A stretch of DNA of 64,000 nt from Phaeocystidibacter marisrubri (GTDB lineage Bacteria > Bacteroidota > Bacteroidia > Flavobacteriales > Schleiferiaceae), in the NCBI RefSeq assembly GCF_008933165.1, contig NZ_WBVQ01000001.1, forward strand, positions 186,001 to 250,000, read 5' to 3'. Of this stretch, positions 7,665 to 18,433 are shown piece by piece. Position 1 is the stretch's first letter; each line of letters opens with the position of its first letter. The translations under genes were made by a program, and so were the position numbers. The notes under the pieces are model-generated. The model saw only the letters and a program-made list of their open reading frames with translations, had not been told where the DNA came from and did not search any database.

Positions 7665-9769
7665 TCGGAGGTCGCAAGGCCTTGAAAGTAGCGTTGGTCG
7701 GCAACCCCAATACAGGGAAGTCGTCACTTTTTAACGCACTTACAGGCCTAAACCAAAAGGTAAGTAACTACCCTGGTATTACGGTTGAGAAGAAATCGGG
7801 TTTTTCCAAACTCGATCAAACATCAATTGCAGAAATCACCGACCTGCCCGGTACCTATAGTTTGCATCCTTCGTCGGTTGACGAAGAAGTGGTACTCCGT
7901 ACACTGACGGAACCCAATAACCCCGATCGTCCAGATGCGATCGTTGCGGTTGCCGATGCAACCAATCTGAAGAGAAATCTCTACCTCTTTACTCAAATAC
8001 TCGATTTGGGCTTGCCAACTTTGTTGGTGTTGAACATGGTCGATCAAGTTCGCCGTAAGGGAATTGAGATAGATGTTGAAAAGATTGAACGTGACTTTGG
8101 TGTCAAGGTCGTTCTAGTCAATGCTCGAAAAGGAGAGGGAATTGATGTTCTCAAGAAAGAGGTCATCAAATTGGCTCCTGAATTTAGAGCTCCTGTATTT
8201 GATGTTCGAGAGAAAGCGCCCAATTATGCAGAGAGTGCACGTCAAGTATTGGGCTTGGATGGTGATTACGCCGCATGGTTAGTCGCTACTCAAATAGAAG
8301 ATCTGAATTATATCGACAAACTGAAAGTTGAAGAAATTCTTCAGTTGAACTTGAGAACGAAGGTTGACACCAAACGTCTTCGTATTCAAGAGACCATTCA
8401 GCGATATAAGATTGTTAATGATATCCTAAAGGAGGCAGTTACTGTCTCTCCAGAGAAAGATAGAAGTTGGACCGGACGCTTGGATCGAATCATCACCCAC
8501 AAGGTCTATGGGGTGATCATCCTCTTGTTTCTGCTTTTCCTCATTTTTCAGGCCATCTTCTCTTGGGCTGAATTGCCCATGAATTTGATCGATATCATTT
8601 TTAGTGAATTGAGCATTTGGGTAAAAGAGACCATGGAGCCAGGTGCACTCACATCCTTGATATCAGATGGAATTATTCCAGGAGTGGCCGGAGTGGTCAT
8701 TTTCCTTCCTCAGATCTTCATCCTCTTTACTTTTATTACCCTTATGGAAGAGACGGGCTATATGGCTCGTGTGGTATTCCTTATGGATAAATTGATGCGT
8801 CGATTTGGATTAAGTGGCAAGAGTGTGGTTCCTCTGATCAGTGGTACAGCCTGTGCTATTCCCGCCATCATGGCTACGCGAAACATCGAGAGTTGGAAAG
8901 AGCGATTGATCACCATATTCGTTACTCCTTTTACCACCTGTTCAGCTCGACTACCAGTTTACACTGTATTGATTGGCTTAGTCATACCATCTGAGCGGTA
9001 TTTTGGAGTGAACCTACAAGGTTTGGTTCTAATGTTTATGTACTTACTCGGGTTTGGAGTGGCATTGGGTTCAGCTTGGTTGATGAGCAAACTCATACCT
9101 ACGAGAAAGACATCTCAGTTCATTTTGGAAATGCCGGCCTATCGCGTTCCATTGTATAAGAATGTTTTGCTGACCATTTGGGGGAAAGGCAAAGCCTTCG
9201 TCACTAATGCTGGTAAAATCATCATCGCCATCAGTATCGTATTGTGGGTGATGGCCAGTAACGGTCCGAATGATCACTTTACAGATGCCGAACAATACGT
9301 TCGTACTGAATATGCTCAAGTAGATTTATCTCCAGAAGAGTTTGAAAGCAAGGTAGGCAGTTACCGTTTGGAACATTCCTACATCGGTTACCTTGGTCAG
9401 GCTATCGAACCGGGCATTCGCCCTTTGGGTTATGATTGGAAAGTGGGCATTGCGCTGATTAGTTCATTTGCCGCGAGAGAAGTCTTTGTTGGAACCATGG
9501 CTACCATCTATAGTGTAGGTAGTGAAGATGAAAAGACCGTCATGGAGTACATGGCGTCAGAGAAGAACAAAACCACAGGTGGACCGTTTTTCACCTTAGC
9601 GGTGGGAATGTCACTTTTGATGTTCTACGCTTTTGCGATGCAGTGCATGAGTACATTCGCAATTGTGAAGAAGGAAACCAACAGTTGGAGATGGCCAATC
9701 TTCCAAGCCGTATTCATGACAGGCTTTGCATATGTTGTATCTTTAATAACCTATCAAATCTTTAGCTGA
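7661..9769 (+). CDS. feoB: Ferrous iron transporter FeoB
   Basis: A 702-residue inner-membrane Fe(II) transporter. The N-terminal G domain shows G1 GNPNTGKSS (14-22), switch/G3 DLPGTYSL and G4 NMVDQ; a helical guanine-dissociation-like spacer follows, then a membrane domain with about eight or nine helices starting near residue 280. The gating motifs are present (SGTACAIPAIMATR and a second Cys-containing TPFTTCSARLPVY). A pore Cys typical of FeoB is therefore retained. It overlaps feoA by 4 nt, and its stop shares a base with the following small Cys-rich gene. Confidence 0.96.
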   Translation: MIGGRKALKVALVGNPNTGKSSLFNALTGLNQKVSNYPGITVEKKSGFSKLDQTSIAEITDLPGTYSLHPSSVDEEVVLRTLTEPNNPDRPDAIVAVADATNLKRNLYLFTQILDLGLPTLLVLNMVDQVRRKGIEIDVEKIERDFGVKVVLVNARKGEGIDVLKKEVIKLAPEFRAPVFDVREKAPNYAESARQVLGLDGDYAAWLVATQIEDLNYIDKLKVEEILQLNLRTKVDTKRLRIQETIQRYKIVNDILKEAVTVSPEKDRSWTGRLDRIITHKVYGVIILLFLLFLIFQAIFSWAELPMNLIDIIFSELSIWVKETMEPGALTSLISDGIIPGVAGVVIFLPQIFILFTFITLMEETGYMARVVFLMDKLMRRFGLSGKSVVPLISGTACAIPAIMATRNIESWKERLITIFVTPFTTCSARLPVYTVLIGLVIPSERYFGVNLQGLVLMFMYLLGFGVALGSAWLMSKLIPTRKTSQFILEMPAYRVPLYKNVLLTIWGKGKAFVTNAGKIIIAISIVLWVMASNGPNDHFTDAEQYVRTEYAQVDLSPEEFESKVGSYRLEHSYIGYLGQAIEPGIRPLGYDWKVGIALISSFAAREVFVGTMATIYSVGSEDEKTVMEYMASEKNKTTGGPFFTLAVGMSLLMFYAFAMQCMSTFAIVKKETNSWRWPIFQAVFMTGFAYVVSLITYQIFS

Positions 9770-9915
9770 TGGGCGTACAAGAAATCATCGTAGTATTGAT
9801 TGTTGGCTGGGCGGTATGGACCCTCGTCAAAATGGCTATCCCTAAAAAGAACAGCAAAGGTTGTTCAACCGGCAGCTGCGGTTGCGAAGTGGATGCTCTG
9901 AAAGGGGGCAAGTAA
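9769..9915 (+). CDS. FeoB-associated Cys-rich membrane protein (48 aa)
   Basis: A short gene easily missed by annotation: ATG at 9769 overlaps the feoB TGA by one base, TAA at 9913-9915. The product has one membrane helix (residues 5-20, IIVVLIVGWAVW) and a cytosolic tail with a compact Cys cluster (GCSTGSCGCEV: Cys at 32, 37 and 39). Size, topology, cysteines and position right after feoB match the FeoB-associated Cys-rich membrane protein family, comparable in role to FeoC but unrelated in sequence. The function in Fe(II) transport or sensing is inferred from context. Confidence 0.85.
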   Translation: MGVQEIIVVLIVGWAVWTLVKMAIPKKNSKGCSTGSCGCEVDALKGGK

Positions 9916-9940
9916 CAATCCAGAACAAATACCATTATAT

Positions 9941-10636
9941 ATGGGCAAAGTAACACTCATAACCGGTGCCAGTAGAGGTATTGGTTACGCTCTTGCATTG
10001 GAGATGCACATGCGCGGCCATCATGTAATCGCTTTAGCTCGATCAGAAGATAAGTTGCAAGCGTTAAAAGCGGAATGCAATGACAATCGTATGGAATGTG
10101 CCGTTGTAGATTTAGGTCAGCCTGCACAGGTGGATCAATTCATTTCGGCATTGGTAGATAGAGGCTACACTATTTCTCATATGATTAACAATGCAGGAGC
10201 ATTGGTCAATAAACCCTTTGGTGAAATATCGGCTTCTGAGCTTCGACATGTATATGAAGTGAATGTATTCTCCGTATTCGAATTGATTCAAAAGGCCATG
10301 TCGGTATTTGCGGATGACATTCATGTCGTCAACATATCGAGTATGGGGGGATTTCAGGGGGCGCAAAAGTTTCCAGGGTTATCTGCATACAGTTCGAGCA
10401 AGGCTGCGGTGGCTTCTTTAACGGAATGCTTACAGGAAGAATTCGGAGAAAAGGGATGGTCCTTTAATGTATTGTGTCTTGGTGCTGTTCAAACCGAGAT
10501 GCTGGCAGAAGCCTTCCCAGGCTTCAAAGCGCCGGTAAATCCTAGCGAGATGTCCACCTTTATAGCCGACTTTACCGAGGGTGCGCAAAAATTTATCAGA
10601 GGTAAAGTGCTGCCAATCAGTAGCACTACGCCGTGA
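9941..10636 (+). CDS. Short-chain dehydrogenase/reductase (SDR) family oxidoreductase
   Basis: A 231-residue classical SDR with the NAD(P)-binding motif GASRGIG (8-14), an NNAG motif near 83-86, and the catalytic Ser...YSSSK motif (Tyr and Lys of YxxxK). The substrate cannot be told from sequence. It starts 25 nt after the small FeoB-associated gene and could share its transcript. The rRNA promoter region begins immediately after its stop. Confidence 0.88.
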   Translation: MGKVTLITGASRGIGYALALEMHMRGHHVIALARSEDKLQALKAECNDNRMECAVVDLGQPAQVDQFISALVDRGYTISHMINNAGALVNKPFGEISASELRHVYEVNVFSVFELIQKAMSVFADDIHVVNISSMGGFQGAQKFPGLSAYSSSKAAVASLTECLQEEFGEKGWSFNVLCLGAVQTEMLAEAFPGFKAPVNPSEMSTFIADFTEGAQKFIRGKVLPISSTTP

Positions 10637-10671
10637 GGCTAGAATTCCCTCAAAAAAACCTTCCCAAAAGG

Positions 10672-10702
10672 CTTGCGGGGAAGAAAGACTAGCTTACATT
10701 TG
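10672..10702 (+). promoter_or_regulatory. rRNA operon promoter P1 (most upstream)
   Basis: CTTG (10672-10675), a 19-bp spacer and TACATTTG (10695-10702), followed by GC-rich GCAGCCC. It starts only 35 nt after the SDR stop. The fit to the Bacteroidota -33/-7 consensus is good. Confidence 0.6.
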
Positions 10703-10818
10703 CAGCCCTCAACAACGAGGACGTTCATTGAAGGTAGCGCAGATAAAGACTAAAGATCAGCGATGGTTGGAGGTTAAAAAATCGGGAGCTAAGGAGAGAA
10801 AAAAAACTTTGAAAAGAG

Positions 10819-10851
10819 TTTGGATGATAAAGAAAAGTCGTTCTATCTTTG
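10819..10851 (+). promoter_or_regulatory. rRNA operon promoter P2
   Basis: TTTG (10819-10822), a 21-bp spacer and TATCTTTG (10844-10851), followed by GCAGCCC as in P1. An A-tract (10800-10806) just upstream resembles an UP element. Confidence 0.75.
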
Positions 10852-10932
10852 CAGCCCTTTTGCTAGGAAGCGTCAAGCGAAACTAGCGCGTTATTTGAAA
10901 GGAAAAAACGGCGAAAAAAACTTGGATAAAGT

Positions 10933-10964
10933 TTTGGTCAGAATAAAAAGCTGACTTAATTTTG
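10933..10964 (+). promoter_or_regulatory. rRNA operon promoter P3
   Basis: TTTG (10933-10936), a 20-bp spacer and TAATTTTG (10957-10964), followed by CCGCCG. An A-tract lies upstream at 10914-10920. Confidence 0.8.
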
Positions 10965-11046
10965 CCGCCGCTAAAAGCTCAAGCGATCACATCAATGAGC
11001 GCGTTTTTTGACACTAGCGACGGCGAAAAAAAAACTTCAAAAAAGT

Positions 11047-11078
11047 TTTGGTCAGAATAAAAACCTGACATACTTTTG
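11047..11078 (+). promoter_or_regulatory. rRNA operon promoter P4 (closest to 16S)
   Basis: TTTG (11047-11050), a 20-bp spacer and TACTTTTG (11071-11078), followed by CCGCCCC. An A-tract lies upstream at 11026-11034. This is a perfect match to the TTTG/TAnnTTTG consensus, about 195 nt before 16S. Confidence 0.82.
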
Positions 11079-11163
11079 CCGCCCCTTCCGACAGCAACGA
11101 AGCTGTGAGCCGCGAGGTTGACAAGCAGAAACAACGGAAGCGGGGAATAGATTAAGACAAGAA

Positions 11164-11174
11164 GTTCTTTAACA
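11164..11174 (+). promoter_or_regulatory. boxA-like antitermination site in the 16S leader
   Basis: GTTCTTTAACA closely resembles the E. coli rrn boxA (TGCTCTTTAACA), bound by NusB-S10 to prevent early termination. It lies about 100 nt before 16S, and a second copy lies before 23S. A small GAAA-loop hairpin (AGGC/GCCT near 11230) follows it. Confidence 0.6.
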
Positions 11175-11273
11175 TATTGCGTACAAAGAAAACAAGGAAA
11201 GCCAAGCCCTGAGATACTTTGAGACCTAGAGGCGAAAGCCTAGAGGAAACAGCAAAACAGCATCAAACGCTTT

Positions 11274-12792
<1,519 letters not shown>

Positions 12793-12956
12793 CTAGAGAA
12801 AAAAGAGAGCTGAAGAATAGGTTCTTTAGGGATGAAAGGATTGAGGAGTTTGGTTTTTCCTTCTTTGTATGTAATAGATAATGAGAAAGGCTTGGACCTT
12901 TCCTGGTAGGGGCGTCTACCGTAGAGATATGGGAGATGTCATTTAGCAATGAAAAC

Positions 12957-13030
12957 AGTCCCGTAGCTCAGCTGGTTAGAGCGCTACACTGATAATGTAG
13001 AGGTCGGCAGTTCGAGTCTGCCCGGGACTA
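12957..13030 (+). tRNA. tRNA-Ile (anticodon GAT)
   Basis: A 74-nt cloverleaf: acceptor AGTCCCG pairs perfectly with CGGGACT, D arm GCTCAGCTGGTTAGAGC, anticodon arm CTACA-CTGATAA-TGTAG giving GAT, T arm with GTTCGAGTC. CCA is not encoded. It lies in the 16S-23S spacer. Confidence 0.97.
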
Positions 13031-13045
13031 CAAGATACCAGAGAA

Positions 13046-13119
13046 GGGGGATTAGCTCAGTTGGCTAGAGCGCCTGCTTTGCAAGCAGGAGGTCATCGGT
13101 TCGACTCCGATATTCTCCA
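13046..13119 (+). tRNA. tRNA-Ala (anticodon TGC)
   Basis: A 74-nt cloverleaf: acceptor GGGGGAT pairs with ATTCTCC (two G-T wobbles), D arm GCTCAGTTGGCTAGAGC, anticodon arm CCTGC-TTTGCAA-GCAGG giving TGC, T arm ATCGG/CCGAT. CCA is not encoded. It lies 15 nt after tRNA-Ile in the spacer. Confidence 0.97.
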
Positions 13120-13186
13120 CAGTCTGACTTTATGAATACTTTGAACGCGGTAGCAGTATTGGTGTTTAGGGTAGAGAGTTAGAAAA

Positions 13187-13197
13187 GTTCTTTGACA
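13187..13197 (+). promoter_or_regulatory. boxA-like antitermination site before 23S
   Basis: GTTCTTTGACA followed by TATTG repeats the 16S-leader boxA (GTTCTTTAACA then TATTG) with one base change. E. coli likewise carries boxA in both the leader and the spacer. Confidence 0.58.
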
Positions 13198-13264
13198 TAT
13201 TGAATAGAGCAACAAAAAGAATTTCCGGTTGCAAGATGTATATCGTGTTTTGCAACACCGGAAG

Positions 13265-16140
<2,876 letters not shown>

Positions 16141-16206
16141 CCCGAAAGTCTTTTTGTATGGCTCTATCAATATGTTAAAACATACGGTCTTAACCGACCG
16201 ACGATT

Positions 16207-16316
16207 TATGGTGACTATTGCGTTAGGGATCACCTCTTCCCATTCCGAACAGAGTCGTTAAGCCTAACAGCGCCGATGGTACTGGGTTCGCCCCGGGAGA
16301 GTAGGTCGTCGCCATC
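16207..16316 (+). rRNA. rrf: 5S ribosomal RNA
   Basis: Helix I is formed by ATGGTGAC (16208) and GTCGCCAT near the 3' end; internal landmarks are CACCTCTTCCCATTCCGAACAG (loop B/C region) and CGCCGATGGTACTG. About 110 nt, ends approximate. It lies ~65 nt after 23S in the same operon. Confidence 0.93.
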
Positions 16317-16320
16317 CTTC

Positions 16321-16355
16321 AAGCCCTGTCAGTTCTGCTGGCAGGGCTTTTTTTT
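16321..16355 (+). terminator. rRNA operon terminator
   Basis: AAGCCCTGTCAG / CTGGCAGGGCTT forms a 12-bp stem with one T-G wobble and a 5-nt loop, running into eight T residues. It ends the 16S-Ile-Ala-23S-5S transcript. Confidence 0.95.
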
Positions 16356-16520
16356 GCGCTGTACTGTACTCTTGCTTATTTCTCCATATCGATAGGGTAA
16401 TAATTTTCAGGCTCCAGAGCCGATAGCGAACATCCATTTGCTCCTCATCCTCATAGCTAATAGCCAAAAGCCAATTGCCATCAACCAATTGCAACCCGCT
16501 ATTCCCTATCTTCGCTCACT

Positions 16521-18386
16521 GTGAAAAAGAATGTAGCATTATCGCTTATCGCACTGCTCTCGTGCGTCATGTCCTATGGACAAGAGGTGGTTATTCGTGA
16601 TTCCTCTGATGTGATTATGAATGAATCTCATGAAGATTCACTGAAAGAGGCATATTCGGCCTTAACAATTCGCCAATGGGACGAGTTGTCTTTCCGTCCG
16701 GTGGATAGTACCATTACGGTTTTGAATCATACCCGACTGAATGAATGGAATAGAGATCTGTACGGGCAGTTGTCGATGGCTAACCTTGCCACACCACTGG
16801 TATATTTGGTATATGATCCAGACCTTTCCATTGGACCTCGCTCGGGATTTCAATCGTATTTCCACGGTTGGGGCAACGCGCGGGATATTCCTCTCTATGA
16901 CGTTAAGGCTCCTCTATCGGGTATTCGATATTTGAGTGGTTATGAACGGGGTCAACTATTTGGGGGGTACTTGACACTGAACGCACATGAACGCCTCAAT
17001 TTCTTCTTTGATTTTCAACGCGTGTCTGCCAGAGGTGATTATTTTTCTCAGGATAACCTTTCAGACCAGGTCAAAGCAAGTAGTCACTATCGCACTAAGA
17101 ATAATCATTACAGCTATCAAACGGCTTTATTGTGGAATAAAAACCGCGGTAGAGAGAGCGGCGGTATTACCAATACCGATGGTTTTAGCAATCCAGATAG
17201 CCTGATAACAAATCGCGAGCTCATCAATATTCGATGGAATGATAGCTACTTTAAAGCAACTCAGTTCAATTTGACTTTTAGTCAGCAGTATCTTCCGTTT
17301 GCCGATAGTATGGGCGCGAAGGGAATTGGGGTGTATCACGAGGGTGATTTCAGAACGTCAAATCGAACCTTCTTTTCAACAGATAGTATTCTTGGTAACT
17401 GGTACTTAGACTCTGCGGAAACAAGAGATAGCACCCGTGTTCTTTCAACTGATCAGCAAGTAGGGCTCGTTTTCCAAAGCGGTGTGAAGGGATTCTCTTA
17501 TGCGAAAGTGGGGATAGGATATGCCTACGGCGCGCTCTCTACGGATTCCATACGACGCACACAAGATGCCATCTATCTCTCTGGAGAGGTGAGAGGCGAA
17601 ACGAAGTCGTTTGACTGGCGAGCTAAAGGACGGTACCACATTATAGGAACTCAAGTTGGTGGATTTGACATACGTGGAAACCTTCGAGCCGAATTATATG
17701 GTCTTGAAGTTGGAGCTGACGCCATCTTCCAAAATCAAATGCCAACCTTGCAAAGTCAACAGTGGTATGGAAACGACTTTAGATGGAACAACAACTGGGA
17801 GTCCACCTATTATCAAAAGTTAGGAGGATATGCCAGTTACAACGACTACATTCGATTGGGAGTCAATTTGAATAACTGGAGCAGACCGGTATACTATGAT
17901 GAATCTGCACTGCCAATGCAATTGGAAGGTGCTATGCAGCTCATCCAAACCGAATTGAATGTGCGTGTTCCACTCAGCACCTGGTTGATCGTGACGAGTA
18001 AGACTACCTTCCAGGTCACTTCAGGATCTGGAGATATCCTTCGCCTGCCCACCTGGGTGAACCGAAGTGGCATTTTTGGGAAGTGGCAAATTTACGAAGG
18101 AGCGCTTAAGGCTTATACCGGACTAGAATCCATGGTGTATTCTAAGTATAAAGCCAATGCCTACATGCCTGTAACTGGAGTGTTTCATCTTCAAAATGGT
18201 CAAGAGATTGGGAACTTCTTCTATCTAAATGCCGTTGCTGGATTTAGAATTGGCACTGCAGAAATCTACGTGCTCGCAGAGAATGTCGCAGAGGGCTTAT
18301 TTAACAGGTCGTACTACGCAGCACCTTATTATCCATTGGCAGATCGAACGATTCATTTGGGACTCCGATGGAGATTCTTTAATTAA
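16521..18386 (+). CDS. Putative outer-membrane porin (Porin_10-like)
   Basis: A 621-residue outer-membrane protein with a Sec signal (MKKNVALSLIALLSCVMSYGQ, cleavage near 21) and many amphipathic beta-strands to the C-terminal aromatic strand (IHLGLRWRFFN). The block NLATPLVYLVYDP...GWGNARDIPLYDVKAPLSGIRY, followed by ERLNFFFDFQRVSARGDYFSQ, matches the putative-porin family common in Bacteroidota. The start is a GTG. A near-consensus -7 box (TATCTTCG, 16507-16514) lies 6 nt before it. The substrate is unknown. It ends at a bidirectional terminator. Confidence 0.8.
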   Translation: MKKNVALSLIALLSCVMSYGQEVVIRDSSDVIMNESHEDSLKEAYSALTIRQWDELSFRPVDSTITVLNHTRLNEWNRDLYGQLSMANLATPLVYLVYDPDLSIGPRSGFQSYFHGWGNARDIPLYDVKAPLSGIRYLSGYERGQLFGGYLTLNAHERLNFFFDFQRVSARGDYFSQDNLSDQVKASSHYRTKNNHYSYQTALLWNKNRGRESGGITNTDGFSNPDSLITNRELINIRWNDSYFKATQFNLTFSQQYLPFADSMGAKGIGVYHEGDFRTSNRTFFSTDSILGNWYLDSAETRDSTRVLSTDQQVGLVFQSGVKGFSYAKVGIGYAYGALSTDSIRRTQDAIYLSGEVRGETKSFDWRAKGRYHIIGTQVGGFDIRGNLRAELYGLEVGADAIFQNQMPTLQSQQWYGNDFRWNNNWESTYYQKLGGYASYNDYIRLGVNLNNWSRPVYYDESALPMQLEGAMQLIQTELNVRVPLSTWLIVTSKTTFQVTSGSGDILRLPTWVNRSGIFGKWQIYEGALKAYTGLESMVYSKYKANAYMPVTGVFHLQNGQEIGNFFYLNAVAGFRIGTAEIYVLAENVAEGLFNRSYYAAPYYPLADRTIHLGLRWRFFN

Positions 18387-18414
18387 AAAAGGCGGGAGTG
18401 ATTTCCCGCCTTTT
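18385..18414. terminator. Bidirectional terminator between porin and nrdJ
   Basis: GGCGGGA (18391-18397) and TCCCGCC (18404-18410) form a 7-bp stem with a 6-nt loop, flanked by AAAAAA on the left and TTTT on the right. It can therefore serve the plus-strand porin and the minus-strand nrdJ, whose stop is at 18434. Confidence 0.88.
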
Positions 18415-18433
18415 CTATTATTTTGGATCTAAC

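Larger units (their letters stand above)
10909..11083 (+). repeat. Duplicated promoter cassette (P3 and P4 units)
   Basis: Two ~60-bp units (10909-10969 and 11021-11083) share CGGCGAAAAAAA, then AGTTTTGGTCAGAATAAAAA, then CTGAC and TTTTGCCGCC. They differ at a few positions and by small indels in the A-rich segment. They look like a tandem duplication of one rRNA promoter. The ~50-bp sequence between them is unrelated to either unit. Confidence 0.8.

Noticed and set aside
10651-10690. CTTCCC...GGGGAAG hairpin beside an A/T run, after the SDR gene
   Set aside because: The T-run is on the minus strand, where no gene would end; on the plus strand there is no T-run. It also contains the P1 -33 box. 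Not called a terminator.
10581-10886. Open frame of 101 codons between the SDR gene and 16S
   Set aside because: It overlaps the SDR 3' end, runs through two good rRNA promoters and has a Lys/Arg-rich composition caused by A-tracts. Not a gene.
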